Source: Brachyhypopomus gauderio
Lineage: Eukaryota > Chordata > Actinopteri > Gymnotiformes > Hypopomidae
Assembly (NCBI RefSeq): GCF_052324685.1
Contig: NC_135211.1
Location: forward strand, 52,072,626-52,136,625
Direction: 5' to 3'
Length of the DNA stretch: 64,000 nt
Of this stretch, positions 42,916 through 54,338 are shown piece after piece. Every line of letters begins with the position of its first letter. The first letter of the stretch is position 1. The notes beneath the pieces are model-generated. The model worked only from the letters and a program-made list of their open reading frames with translations, ran no database searches and was not told the origin of the DNA. A program made the position numbers and the translations under genes.

Positions 42916-43119
42916 CAGCGATGTTATGCTAATGGATGAAGGCTTTTACATGAGTTCTGGCTGGCCGTTATTCATGAGTGAAGAAAGACCAGAATGTGGG
43001 TTATTCGTGACCACACCAGAACATGTGGACCTTTTTGTGTCAAGACTGTCAAATGCTTCCCATGTCAGAGGTCAAGAATATCTGGACATGTTCTGAATCA
43101 CAGAGCAAGGCTAAACGTA

Positions 43120-43192
43120 GCCTGGATAGCTCAGTCGGTAGAGCATCAGACTTTTAATCTGAGGGTCCAGGGTTCAAGTCCCTGTTCAGGCG
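43120..43192 (+). tRNA. tRNA-Lys (TTT)
   Basis: Unit 41; consensus, anticodon 43153-43155. C at -4; class A spacer. Confidence 0.97.
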
Positions 43193-43664
43193 TTGAACTT
43201 TACATGACCGTCAGCTCTTGAGCACCGTTCACTCATCGTCAGGCAGACTTTTGGATTAAGCTGAACTTCCAGCTTTACATCTGCCTACCTGTGACTTCCT
43301 TGTCATTAATTATTTTGTCTATGTCCTTGTTAATGATGAAAAAAAAAACACCAATTAAAGCCACTCAGCCTTTCCTTTCTCTCTCTCTCTATGTGACATC
43401 ACAATAGATTTTCTCAAAAAGCAATTCAAATTGTTCTAACCATTGGTGGGACCAACCCGTGGCCTTTTACCATCCACGTGTCCAAAATGCAGTACGCATG
43501 CCAATGTTGTTAACAGACATACGTGTTGGTAGCTCTACATGTCCAACTGGTACAGTGTGAGGTTTCCTCTTTGGTGGACCTTAAAGAGTTGAAAAAGCCA
43601 CAACCGAACTGGTATCTTTGTCAACGTCCTTGTTTCTGGATCTATGCTGCATGTGCGTCAGAAT

Positions 43665-43751
43665 CCTTCGGTAGCTCAGATGGTAGAGCGGAGGACTGTA
43701 GAGGTTAAAGCAGCAATCCTTAGGCCACCGGTTCAAATCCGGTTCGAAGGA
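43665..43751 (+). tRNA. tRNA-Tyr (GTA), intron-containing
   Basis: Unit 42; consensus, intron 43702-43715. Confidence 0.97.
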
Positions 43752-43813
43752 AGCTTCTTTTTTTCCAGGATATTACTGCCTTTAATGTCATGATGAGCAA
43801 AAAGTTTTCTGTT

Positions 43814-43885
43814 TTCCCTGACCGGGAATCGAACCCTGGCCGCGGCGGTGAGAGCGCCGAATCCTAGCCACTAGACCATCAGGGA
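43814..43885 (-). tRNA. tRNA-Glu (CTC), C50A T-stem variant
   Basis: Unit 42; C50 is A (T on + at 43837), an A/G mismatch with G64 in the T stem. Private to this copy. Confidence 0.88.
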
Positions 43886-44089
43886 CAGCGATGTTATGCT
43901 AATGGATGAAGGCTTTTACATGAGTTCTGGCTGGCCGTTATTCATGAGTGAAGAAAGACCAGAATGTGGGTTATTCGTGACCACACCAGAACATGTGGAC
44001 CTTTTTGTGTCAAGACTGTCAAATGCTTCCCATGTCAGAGGTCAAGAATATCTGGACATGTTCTGAATCACAGAGCAAGGCTAAACGTA

Positions 44090-44162
44090 GCCTGGATAGC
44101 TCAGTCGGTAGAGCATCAGACTTTTAATCTGAGGGTCCAGGGTTCAAGTCCCTGTTCAGGCG
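44090..44162 (+). tRNA. tRNA-Lys (TTT)
   Basis: Unit 42; consensus, anticodon 44123-44125. C at -4; class A spacer. Confidence 0.97.
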
Positions 44163-44636
44163 TTGAACTTTACATGACCGTCAGCTCTTGAGCACCGTTC
44201 ACTCATCGTCAGGCAGACTTTTGGATTAAGCTGAACTTCCAGCTTTACATCTGCCTACCTGTGACTTCCTTGTCATTAATTATTTTGTCTATGTCCTTGT
44301 TAATGATGAAAAAAAAAACACCAATTAAAGCCACTCAGCCTTTCCTTTCTCTCTCTCTCTCTATGTGACATCACAATAGATTTTCTCAAAAAGCAATTCA
44401 AATTGTTCTAACCATTGGTGGGACCAACCCGTGGCCTTTTACCATCCACGTGTCCAAAATGCAGTACGCATGCCAATGTTGTTAACAGACATACGTGTTG
44501 GTAGCTCTACATGTCCAACTGGTACAGTGTGAGGTTTCCTCTTTGGTGGACCTTAAAGAGTTGAAAAAGCCACAACCGAACTGGTATCTTTGTCAACGTC
44601 CTTGTTTCTGGATCTATGCTGCATGTGCGTCAGAAT

Positions 44637-44723
44637 CCTTCGGTAGCTCAGATGGTAGAGCGGAGGACTGTAGAGGTTAAAGCAGCAATCCTTAGGCCAC
44701 CGGTTCAAATCCGGTTCGAAGGA
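44637..44723 (+). tRNA. tRNA-Tyr (GTA), intron-containing
   Basis: Unit 43; consensus, intron 44674-44687. Confidence 0.97.
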
Positions 44724-44785
44724 AGCTTCTTTTTTTCCAGGATATTACTGCCTTTAATGTCATGATGAGCAAAAAGTTTTCTGTT

Positions 44786-44857
44786 TTCCCTGACCGGGAA
44801 TCGAACCCGGGCCGCGGCGGTGAGAGCGCCGAATCCTAGCCACTAGACCATCAGGGA
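44786..44857 (-). tRNA. tRNA-Glu (CTC)
   Basis: Unit 43; consensus. Confidence 0.97.
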
Positions 44858-45061
44858 CAGCGATGTTATGCTAATGGATGAAGGCTTTTACATGAGTTCT
44901 GGCTGGCCGTTATTCATGAGTGAAGAAAGACCAGAATGTGGGTTATTCGTGACCACACCAGAACATGTGGACCTTTTTGTGTCAAGACTGTCAAATGCTT
45001 CCCATGTCAGAGGTCAAGAATATCTGGACATGTTCTGAATCACAGAGCAAGGCTAAACGTA

Positions 45062-45134
45062 GCCTGGATAGCTCAGTCGGTAGAGCATCAGACTTTTAAT
45101 CTGAGGGTCCAGGGTTCAAGTCCCTGTTCAGGCG
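45062..45134 (+). tRNA. tRNA-Lys (TTT)
   Basis: Unit 43; consensus, anticodon 45095-45097. C at -4; class A spacer. Confidence 0.97.
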
Positions 45135-45607
45135 TTGAACTTTACATGACCGTCAGCTCTTGAGCACCGTTCACTCATCGTCAGGCAGACTTTTGGATTA
45201 AGCTGAACTTCCAGCTTTACATCTGCCTACCTGTGACTTCCTTGTCATTAATTATTTTGTCTATGTCCTTGTTAATGATGAAAAAAAAACACCAATTAAA
45301 GCCACTCAGCCTTTCCTTTCTCTCTCTCTCTCTATGTGACATCACAATAGATTTTCTCAAAAAGCAATTCAAATTGTTCTAACCATTGGTGGGACCAACC
45401 TGTGGCCTTTTACCATCCACGTGTCCAAAATGCAGTACGCATGCCAATGTTGTTAACAGACATACGTGTTGGTAGCTCTACATGTCCAACTGGTACAGTG
45501 TGAGGTTTCCTCTTTGGTGGACCTTAAAGAGTTGAAAAAGCCACAACCGAACTGGTATCTTTGTCAACGTCCTTGTTTCTGGATCTATGCTGCATGTGCG
45601 TCAGAAT

Positions 45608-45694
45608 CCTTCGGTAGCTCAGATGGTAGAGCGGAGGACTGTAGAGGTTAAAGCAGCAATCCTTAGGCCACCGGTTCAAATCCGGTTCGAAGGA
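45608..45694 (+). tRNA. tRNA-Tyr (GTA), intron-containing
   Basis: Unit 44; consensus, intron 45645-45658. Confidence 0.97.
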
Positions 45695-45756
45695 AGCTTC
45701 TTTTTTTCCAGGATATTACTGCCTTTAATGTCATGATGAGCAAAAAGTTTTCTGTT

Positions 45757-45828
45757 TTCCCTGACCGGGAATCGAACCCGGGCCGCGGTGGTGAGAGCGC
45801 CGAATCCTAGCCACTAGACCATCAGGGA
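45757..45828 (-). tRNA. tRNA-Glu (CTC), G40A variant
   Basis: Unit 44; C30/A40 mismatch (T on + at 45789). 5' flank TTACGC. Confidence 0.9.
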
Positions 45829-46032
45829 CAGCGATGTTACGCTAATGGATGAAGGCTTTTACATGAGTTCTGGCTGGCCGTTATTCATGAGTGAAGAAAG
45901 ACCAGAATGTGGGTTATTCGTGACCACACCAGAACATGTGGACCTTTTTGTGTCAAGACTGTCAAATGCTTCCCATGTCAGAGGTCAAGAATATCTGGAC
46001 ATGTTCTGAATCACAGAGCAAGGCTAAATGTA

Positions 46033-46105
46033 GCCTGGATAGCTCAGTCGGTAGAGCATCAGACTTTTAATCTGAGGGTCCAGGGTTCAAGTCCCTGTTC
46101 AGGCG
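46033..46105 (+). tRNA. tRNA-Lys (TTT)
   Basis: Unit 44; consensus, anticodon 46066-46068. T at -4; class G spacer. Confidence 0.97.
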
Positions 46106-46577
46106 TTGAACTTTACATGACCGTCAGCTCTTGAGCACCGTTCACTCATCGTCAGGCAGGCTTTTGGATTAAGCTGAACTTCCAGCTTTACGTCTGCCTA
46201 CCTGTGACTTCCTTGTCATTAATTATTTTGTCTATGTCCTTGTTAATGATGACAAAAAAAACAACAATTAAAGCCACTCAGCCTTTCCTTTCTCTCTCTC
46301 TCTATGTGACATCACAATAGATTTTCTCAAAAAGCAATTCAAATTGTTCTAACCATTGGTGGGACCAACCCGTGGCCTTTTACCATCCACGTGTCCAAAA
46401 TGCAGTACGCATGCCAATGTTGTTAACAGACATACGTGTTGGTAGCTCTACATGTCCAACTGGTACAGTGTGAGGTTTCCTCTTTGGTGGACCTTAAAGA
46501 GTTGAAAAAGCCACAACCGAACTGGTATCTTTGTCAACGTCCTTGTTTCTGGATCTATGCTGCATGTGCGTCAGAAT

Positions 46578-46664
46578 CCTTCGGTAGCTCAGATGGTAGA
46601 GCGGAGGACTGTAGAGGTTAAAGCAGCAATCCTTAGGCCACCGGTTCAAATCCGGTTCGAAGGA
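46578..46664 (+). tRNA. tRNA-Tyr (GTA), intron-containing
   Basis: Unit 45; consensus, intron 46615-46628. Confidence 0.97.
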
Positions 46665-46726
46665 AGCTTCTTTTTTTCCAGGATATTACTGCCTTTAATG
46701 TCATGATGAGCAAAAAGTTTTCTGTT

Positions 46727-46798
46727 TTCCCTGACCGGGAATCGAACCCGGGCCGCGGTGGTGAGAGCGCCGAATGCTAGCCACTAGACCATCAGGGA
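46727..46798 (-). tRNA. tRNA-Glu (CTC), G40A plus G23C
   Basis: Unit 45; C30/A40 mismatch (46759) and also G23 to C (G on + at 46776), breaking C12-G23 in the D stem. Two stem mismatches make this the weakest Glu copy structurally. Confidence 0.8.
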
Positions 46799-47002
46799 CA
46801 GCGATGTTATGCTAATGGATGAAGGCTTTTACATGAGTTCTGGCTGGCCGTTATTCATGAGTGAAGAAAGACCAGAATGTGGGTTATTCGTGACCACACC
46901 AGAACATGTGGACCTTTTTGTGTCAAGACTGTCAAATGCTTCCCATGTCAGAGGTCAAGAATATCTGGACATGTTCTGAATCACAGAGCAAGGCTAAATG
47001 TA

Positions 47003-47075
47003 GCCTGGATAGCTCAGTCGGTAGAGCATCAGACTTTTAATCTGAGGGTCCAGGGTTCAAGTCCCTGTTCAGGCG
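47003..47075 (+). tRNA. tRNA-Lys (TTT)
   Basis: Unit 45; consensus, anticodon 47036-47038. T at -4; class G spacer. Confidence 0.97.
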
Positions 47076-47547
47076 TTGAACTTTACATGACCGTCAGCTC
47101 TTGAGCACCGTTCACTCATCGTCAGGCAGGCTTTTGGATTAAGCTGAACTTCCAGCTTTACGTCTGCCTACCTGTGACTTCCTTGTCATTAATTATTTTG
47201 TCTATGTCCTTGTTAATGATGACAAAAAAAACAACAATTAAAGCCACTCAGCCTTTCCTTTCTCTCTCTCTCTATGTGACATCACAATAGATTTTCTCAA
47301 AAAGCAATTCAAATTGTTCTAACCATTGGTGGGACCAACCCGTGGCCTTTTACCATCCACGTGTCCAAAATGCAGTACGCATGCCAATGTTGTTAACAGA
47401 CATACGTGTTGGTAGCTCTACATGTCCAACTGGTACAGTGTGAGGTTTCCTCTTTGGTGGACCTTAAAGAGTTGAAAAAGCCACAACCGAACTGGTATCT
47501 TTGTCAACGTCCTTGTTTCTGGATCTATGCTGCATGTGCGTCAGAAT

Positions 47548-47634
47548 CCTTCGGTAGCTCAGATGGTAGAGCGGAGGACTGTAGAGGTTAAAGCAGCAAT
47601 CCTTAGGCCACCGGTTCAAATCCGGTTCGAAGGA
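47548..47634 (+). tRNA. tRNA-Tyr (GTA), intron-containing
   Basis: Unit 46; consensus, intron 47585-47598. Confidence 0.97.
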
Positions 47635-47696
47635 AGCTTCTTTTTTTCCAGGATATTACTGCCTTTAATGTCATGATGAGCAAAAAGTTTTCTGTT

Positions 47697-47768
47697 TTCC
47701 CTGACCGGGAATCGAACCCGGGCCGCGGCGGTGAGAGCGCCGAATCCTAGCCACTAGACCATCAGGGA
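47697..47768 (-). tRNA. tRNA-Glu (CTC)
   Basis: Unit 46; consensus, G40. Confidence 0.97.
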
Positions 47769-47972
47769 CAGCGATGTTATGCTAATGGATGAAGGCTTTT
47801 ACATGAGTTCTGGCTGGCCGTTATTCATGAGTGAAGAAAGACCAGAATGTGGGTTATTCGTGACCACACCAGAACATGTGGACCTTTTTGTGTCAAGACT
47901 GTCAAATGCTTCCCATGTCAGAGGTCAAGAATATCTGGACATGTTCTGAATCACAGAGCAAGGCTAAACGTA

Positions 47973-48045
47973 GCCTGGATAGCTCAGTCGGTAGAGCATC
48001 AGACTTTTAATCTGAGGGTCCAGGGTTCAAGTCCCTGTTCAGGCG
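47973..48045 (+). tRNA. tRNA-Lys (TTT)
   Basis: Unit 46; consensus, anticodon 48006-48008. C at -4; class A spacer. Confidence 0.97.
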
Positions 48046-48516
48046 TTGAACTTTACATGACCGTCAGCTCTTGAGCACCGTTCACTCATCGTCAGGCAGA
48101 CTTTTGGATTAAGCTGAACTTCCAGCTTTACATCTGCCTACCTGTGACTTCCTTGTCATTAATTATTTTGTCTATGTCCTTGTTAATGATGAAAAAAAAA
48201 CAACAATTAAAGCCACTCAGCCTTTCCTTTCTCTCTCTCTCTATGTGACATCACAATAGATTTTCTCAAAAAGCAATTCAAATTGTTCTAACCATTGGTG
48301 GGACCAACCCGTGGCCTTTTACCATCCACGTGTCCAAAATGCAGTACGCATGCCAATGTTGTTAACAGACATACGTGTTGGTAGCTCTACATGTCCAACT
48401 GGTACAGTGTGAGGTTTCCTCTTTGGTGGACCTTAAAGAGTTGAAAAAGCCACAACCGAACTGGTATCTTTGTCAACGTCCTTGTTTCTGGATCTATGCT
48501 GCATGCGCGTCAGAAT

Positions 48517-48603
48517 CCTTCGGTAGCTCAGATGGTAGAGCGGAGGACTGTAGAGGTTAAAGCAGCAATCCTTAGGCCACCGGTTCAAATCCGGTTCGAA
48601 GGA
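48517..48603 (+). tRNA. tRNA-Tyr (GTA), intron-containing
   Basis: Unit 47; consensus, intron 48554-48567; 5' flank CATGCGCG. Confidence 0.97.
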
Positions 48604-48665
48604 AGCTTCTTTTTTTCCAGGATATTACTGCCTTTAATGTCATGATGAGCAAAAAGTTTTCTGTT

Positions 48666-48737
48666 TTCCCTGACCGGGAATCGAACCCGGGCCGCGGTGG
48701 TGAGAGCGCCGAATCCTAGCCACTAGACCATCAGGGA
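48666..48737 (-). tRNA. tRNA-Glu (CTC), G40A variant
   Basis: Unit 47; C30/A40 mismatch (48698). Confidence 0.9.
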
Positions 48738-48941
48738 CAGCGATGTTATGCTAATGGATGAAGGCTTTTACATGAGTTCTGGCTGGCCGTTATTCATGAG
48801 TGAAGAAAGACCAGAATGTGGGTTATTCGTGACCACACCAGAACATGTGGACCTTTTTGTGTCAAGACTGTCAAATGCTTCCCATGTCAGAGGTCAAGAA
48901 TATCTGGACATGTTCTGAATCACAGAGCAAGGCTAAATGTA

Positions 48942-49014
48942 GCCTGGATAGCTCAGTCGGTAGAGCATCAGACTTTTAATCTGAGGGTCCAGGGTTCAAG
49001 TCCCTGTTCAGGCG
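48942..49014 (+). tRNA. tRNA-Lys (TTT)
   Basis: Unit 47; consensus, anticodon 48975-48977. T at -4; class G spacer. Confidence 0.97.
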
Positions 49015-49486
49015 TTGAACTTTACATGACCGTCAGCTCTTGAGCACCGTTCACTCATCGTCAGGCAGGCTTTTGGATTAAGCTGAACTTCCAGCTTTAC
49101 GTCTGCCTACCTGTGACTTCCTTGTCATTAATTATTTTGTCTATGTCCTTGTTAATGATGACAAAAAAAACAACAATTAAAGCCACTCAGCCTTTCCTTT
49201 CTCTCTCTCTCTATGTGACATCACAATAGATTTTCTCAAAAAGCAATTCAAATTGTTCTAACCATTGGTGGGACCAACCCGTGGCCTTTTACCATCCACG
49301 TGTCCAAAATGCAGTACGCATGCCAATGTTGTTAACAGACATACGTGTTGGTAGCTCTACATGTCCAACTGGTACAGTGTGAGGTTTCCTCTTTGGTGGA
49401 CCTTAAAGAGTTGAAAAAGCCACAACCGAACTGGTATCTTTGTCAACGTCCTTGTTTCTGGATCTATGCTGCATGTGCGTCAGAAT

Positions 49487-49573
49487 CCTTCGGTAGCTCA
49501 GATGGTAGAGCGGAGGACTGTAGAGGTTAAAGCAGCAATCCTTAGGCCACCGGTTCAAATCCGGTTCGAAGGA
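49487..49573 (+). tRNA. tRNA-Tyr (GTA), intron-containing
   Basis: Unit 48; consensus, intron 49524-49537. Confidence 0.97.
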
Positions 49574-49635
49574 AGCTTCTTTTTTTCCAGGATATTACTG
49601 CCTTTAATGTCATGATGAGCAAAAAGTTTTCTGTT

Positions 49636-49707
49636 TTCCCTGACCGGGAATCGAACCCGGGCCGCGGCGGTGAGAGCGCCGAATCCTAGCCACTAGACCA
49701 TCAGGGA
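49636..49707 (-). tRNA. tRNA-Glu (CTC)
   Basis: Unit 48; consensus, G40. Confidence 0.97.
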
Positions 49708-49911
49708 CAGCGATGTTATGCTAATGGATGAAGGCTTTTACATGAGTTCTGGCTGGCCGTTATTCATGAGTGAAGAAAGACCAGAATGTGGGTTATTCGT
49801 GACCACACCAGAACATGTGGACCTTTTTGTGTCAAGACTGTCAAATGCTTCCCATGTCAGAGGTCAAGAATATCTGGACATGTTCTGAATCACAGAGCAA
49901 GGCTAAACGTA

Positions 49912-49984
49912 GCCTGGATAGCTCAGTCGGTAGAGCATCAGACTTTTAATCTGAGGGTCCAGGGTTCAAGTCCCTGTTCAGGCG
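49912..49984 (+). tRNA. tRNA-Lys (TTT)
   Basis: Unit 48; consensus, anticodon 49945-49947. C at -4; class A spacer. Confidence 0.97.
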
Positions 49985-50457
49985 TTGAACTTTACATGAC
50001 CGTCAGCTCTTGAGCACCGTTCACTCATCGTCAGGCAGACTTTTGGATTAAGCTGAACTTCCAGCTTTACATCTGCCTACCTGTGACTTCCTTGTCATTA
50101 ATTATTTTGTCTATGTCCTTGTTAATGATGAAAAAAAAACACCAATTAAAGCCACTCAGCCTTTCCTTTCTCTCTCTCTCTCTATGTGACATCACAATAG
50201 ATTTTCTCAAAAAGCAATTCAAATTGTTCTAACCATTGGTGGGACCAACCTGTGGCCTTTTACCATCCACGTGTCCAAAATGCAGTACGCATGCCAATGT
50301 TGTTAACAGACATACGTGTTGGTAGCTCTACATGTCCAACTGGTACAGTGTGAGGTTTCCTCTTTGGTGGACCTTAAAGAGTTGAAAAAGCCACAACCGA
50401 ACTGGTATCTTTGTCAACGTCCTTGTTTCTGGATCTATGCTGCATGTGCGTCAGAAT

Positions 50458-50544
50458 CCTTCGGTAGCTCAGATGGTAGAGCGGAGGACTGTAGAGGTTA
50501 AAGCAGCAATCCTTAGGCCACCGGTTCAAATCCGGTTCGAAGGA
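50458..50544 (+). tRNA. tRNA-Tyr (GTA), intron-containing
   Basis: Unit 49; consensus, intron 50495-50508. Confidence 0.97.
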
Positions 50545-50606
50545 AGCTTCTTTTTTTCCAGGATATTACTGCCTTTAATGTCATGATGAGCAAAAAGTTT
50601 TCTGTT

Positions 50607-50678
50607 TTCCCTGACCGGGAATCGAACCCGGGCCGCGGTGGTGAGAGCGCCGAATCCTAGCCACTAGACCATCAGGGA
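50607..50678 (-). tRNA. tRNA-Glu (CTC), G40A variant
   Basis: Unit 49; C30/A40 mismatch (50639); 5' flank TTACGC. Confidence 0.9.
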
Positions 50679-50882
50679 CAGCGATGTTACGCTAATGGAT
50701 GAAGGCTTTTACATGAGTTCTGGCTGGCCGTTATTCATGAGTGAAGAAAGACCAGAATGTGGGTTATTCGTGACCACACCAGAACATGTGGACCTTTTTG
50801 TGTCAAGACTGTCAAATGCTTCCCATGTCAGAGGTCAAGAATATCTGGACATGTTCTGAATCACAGAGCAAGGCTAAATGTA

Positions 50883-50955
50883 GCCTGGATAGCTCAGTCG
50901 GTAGAGCATCAGACTTTTAATCTGAGGGTCCAGGGTTCAAGTCCCTGTTCAGGCG
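50883..50955 (+). tRNA. tRNA-Lys (TTT)
   Basis: Unit 49; consensus, anticodon 50916-50918. T at -4; class G spacer. Confidence 0.97.
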
Positions 50956-51428
50956 TTGAACTTTACATGACCGTCAGCTCTTGAGCACCGTTCACTCATC
51001 GTCAGGCAGGCTTTTGGATTAAGCTGAACTTCCAGCTTTACGTCTGCCTACCTGTGACTTCCTTGTCATTAATTATTTTGTCTATGTCCTTGTTAATGAT
51101 GACAAAAAAAAACAACAATTAAAGCCACTCAGCCTTTCCTTTCTCTCTCTCTCTATGTGACATCACAATAGATTTTCTCAAAAAGCAATTCAAATTGTTC
51201 TAACCATTGGTGGGACCAACCCGTGGCCTTTTACCATCCACGTGTCCAAAATGCAGTACGCATGCCAATGTTGTTAACAGACATACGTGTTGGTAGCTCT
51301 ACATGTCCAACTGGTACAGTGTGAGGTTTCCTCTTTGGTGGACCTTAAAGAGTTGAAAAAGCCACAACCGAACTGGTATCTTTGTCAACGTCCTTGTTTC
51401 TGGATCTATGCTGCATGTGCGTCAGAAT

Positions 51429-51515
51429 CCTTCGGTAGCTCAGATGGTAGAGCGGAGGACTGTAGAGGTTAAAGCAGCAATCCTTAGGCCACCGGTTCAA
51501 ATCCGGTTCGAAGGA
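51429..51515 (+). tRNA. tRNA-Tyr (GTA), intron-containing
   Basis: Unit 50; consensus, intron 51466-51479. Confidence 0.97.
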
Positions 51516-51577
51516 AGCTTCTTTTTTTCCAGGATATTACTGCCTTTAATGTCATGATGAGCAAAAAGTTTTCTGTT

Positions 51578-51649
51578 TTCCCTGACCGGGAATCGAACCC
51601 GGGCCGCGGTGGTGAGAGCGCCGAATCCTAGCCACTAGACCATCAGGGA
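51578..51649 (-). tRNA. tRNA-Glu (CTC), G40A variant
   Basis: Unit 50; C30/A40 mismatch (51610). Confidence 0.9.
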
Positions 51650-51853
51650 CAGCGATGTTATGCTAATGGATGAAGGCTTTTACATGAGTTCTGGCTGGCC
51701 GTTATTCATGAGTGAAGAAAGACCAGAATGTGGGTTATTCGTGACCACACCAGAACATGTGGACCTTTTTGTGTCAAGACTGTCAAATGCTTCCCATGTC
51801 AGAGGTCAAGAATATCTGGACATGTTCTGAATCACAGAGCAAGGCTAAATGTA

Positions 51854-51926
51854 GCCTGGATAGCTCAGTCGGTAGAGCATCAGACTTTTAATCTGAGGGT
51901 CCAGGGTTCAAGTCCCTGTTCAGGCG
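51854..51926 (+). tRNA. tRNA-Lys (TTT)
   Basis: Unit 50; consensus, anticodon 51887-51889. T at -4; class G spacer. Confidence 0.97.
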
Positions 51927-52398
51927 TTGAACTTTACATGACCGTCAGCTCTTGAGCACCGTTCACTCATCGTCAGGCAGGCTTTTGGATTAAGCTGAAC
52001 TTCCAGCTTTACGTCTGCCTACCTGTGACTTCCTTGTCATTAATTATTTTGTCTATGTCCTTGTTAATGATGACAAAAAAAACAACAATTAAAGCCACTC
52101 AGCCTTTCCTTTCTCTCTCTCTCTATGTGACATCACAATAGATTTTCTCAAAAAGCAATTCAAATTGTTCTAACCATTGGTGGGACCAACCCGTGGCCTT
52201 TTACCATCCACGTGTCCAAAATGCAGTACGCATGCCAATGTTGTTAACAGACATACGTGTTGGTAGCTCTACATGTCCAACTGGTACAGTGTGAGGTTTC
52301 CTCTTTGGTGGACCTTAAAGAGTTGAAAAAGCCACAACCGAACTGGTATCTTTGTCAACGTCCTTGTTTCTGGATCTATGCTGCATGTGCGTCAGAAT

Positions 52399-52485
52399 CC
52401 TTCGGTAGCTCAGATGGTAGAGCGGAGGACTGTAGAGGTTAAAGCAGCAATCCTTAGGCCACCGGTTCAAATCCGGTTCGAAGGA
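52399..52485 (+). tRNA. tRNA-Tyr (GTA), intron-containing
   Basis: Unit 51; consensus, intron 52436-52449. Confidence 0.97.
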
Positions 52486-52547
52486 AGCTTCTTTTTTTCC
52501 AGGATATTACTGCCTTTAATGTCATGATGAGCAAAAAGTTTTCTGTT

Positions 52548-52619
52548 TTCCCTGACCGGGAATCGAACCCGGGCCGCGGCGGTGAGAGCGCCGAATCCTA
52601 GCCACTAGACCATCAGGGA
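52548..52619 (-). tRNA. tRNA-Glu (CTC)
   Basis: Unit 51; consensus, G40. Confidence 0.97.
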
Positions 52620-52823
52620 CAGCGATGTTATGCTAATGGATGAAGGCTTTTACATGAGTTCTGGCTGGCCGTTATTCATGAGTGAAGAAAGACCAGAATG
52701 TGGGTTATTCGTGACCACACCAGAACATGTGGACCTTTTTGTGTCAAGACTGTCAAATGCTTCCCATGTCAGAGGTCAAGAATATCTGGACATGTTCTGA
52801 ATCACAGAGCAAGGCTAAACGTA

Positions 52824-52896
52824 GCCTGGATAGCTCAGTCGGTAGAGCATCAGACTTTTAATCTGAGGGTCCAGGGTTCAAGTCCCTGATCAGGCG
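52824..52896 (+). tRNA. tRNA-Lys (TTT), T66A acceptor variant
   Basis: Unit 51; anticodon 52857-52859. T66 is A (52889), an A/A mismatch with A7 at the base of the acceptor stem. C at -4; class A spacer. Confidence 0.9.
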
Positions 52897-53368
52897 TTGA
52901 ACTTTACATGACCGTCAGCTCTTGAGCACCGTTCACTCATCGTCAGGCAGACTTTTGGATTAAGCTGAACTTCCAGCTTTACATCTGCCTACCTGTGACT
53001 TCCTTGTCATTAATTATTTTGTCTATGTCCTTGTTAATGATGAAAAAAAAAACAACAATTAAAGCCACTCAGCCTTTCCTTTCTCTCTCTCTCTATGTGA
53101 CATCACAATAGATTTTCTCAAAAAGCAATTCAAATTGTTCTAACCATTGGTGGGACCAACCCGTGGCCTTTTACCATCCACGTGTCCAAAATGCAGTACG
53201 CATGCCAATGTTGTTAACAGACATACGTGTTGGTAGCTCTACATGTCCAACTGGTACAGTGTGAGGTTTCCTCTTTGGTGGACCTTAAAGAGTTGAAAAA
53301 GCCACAACCGAACTGGTATCTTTGTCAACGTCCTTGTTTCTGGATCTATGCTGCATGTGCGTCAGAAT

Positions 53369-53455
53369 CCTTCGGTAGCTCAGATGGTAGAGCGGAGGAC
53401 TGTAGAGGTTAAAGCAGCAATCCTTAGGCCACCGGTTCAAATCCGGTTCGAAGGA
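53369..53455 (+). tRNA. tRNA-Tyr (GTA), intron-containing
   Basis: Unit 52; consensus, intron 53406-53419. Confidence 0.97.
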
Positions 53456-53517
53456 AGCTTCTTTTTTTCCAGGATATTACTGCCTTTAATGTCATGATGA
53501 GCAAAAAGTTTTCTGTT

Positions 53518-53589
53518 TTCCCTGACCGGGAATCGAACCCGGGCCGCGGTGGTGAGAGCGCCGAATCCTAGCCACTAGACCATCAGGGA
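53518..53589 (-). tRNA. tRNA-Glu (CTC), G40A variant
   Basis: Unit 52; C30/A40 mismatch (53550). Confidence 0.9.
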
Positions 53590-53793
53590 CAGCGATGTTA
53601 TGCTAATGGATGAAGGCTTTTACATGAGTTCTGGCTGGCCGTTATTCATGAGTGAAGAAAGACCAGAATGTGGGTTATTCGTGACCACACCAGAACATGT
53701 GGACCTTTTTGTGTCAAGACTGTCAAATGCTTCCCATGTCAGAGGTCAAGAATATCTGGACATGTTCTGAATCACAGAGCAAGGCTAAATGTA

Positions 53794-53866
53794 GCCTGGA
53801 TAGCTCAGTCGGTAGAGCATCAGACTTTTAATCTGAGGGTCCAGGGTTCAAGTCCCTGTTCAGGCG
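53794..53866 (+). tRNA. tRNA-Lys (TTT)
   Basis: Unit 52; consensus, anticodon 53827-53829. T at -4; class G spacer. Confidence 0.97.
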
Positions 53867-54338
53867 TTGAACTTTACATGACCGTCAGCTCTTGAGCACC
53901 GTTCACTCATCGTCAGGCAGGCTTTTGGATTAAGCTGAACTTCCAGCTTTACGTCTGCCTACCTGTGACTTCCTTGTCATTAATTATTTTGTCTATGTCC
54001 TTGTTAATGATGACAAAAAAAACAACAATTAAAGCCACTCAGCCTTTCCTTTCTCTCTCTCTCTATGTGACATCACAATAGATTTTCTCAAAAAGCAATT
54101 CAAATTGTTCTAACCATTGGTGGGACCAACCCGTGGCCTTTTACCATCCACGTGTCCAAAATGCAGTACGCATGCCAATGTTGTTAACAGACATACGTGT
54201 TGGTAGCTCTACATGTCCAACTGGTACAGTGTGAGGTTTCCTCTTTGGTGGACCTTAAAGAGTTGAAAAAGCCACAACCGAACTGGTATCTTTGTCAACG
54301 TCCTTGTTTCTGGATCTATGCTGCATGTGCGTCAGAAT

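Larger units (their letters stand above)
45281..50130. repeat. Higher-order repeat copy 1 (five units, 4,850 bp)
   Basis: Units 44-48, with Glu types A40, A40, G40, A40, G40. It opens with a marker unit: A9 run with CACCAATT, longer (TC)n, ACCAACCTGTGG and TTACGC in the Glu flank. The same ordered set restarts at 50,131, 54,983 and 60,805. Edges are set arbitrarily at the A run of the marker unit. Confidence 0.85.
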
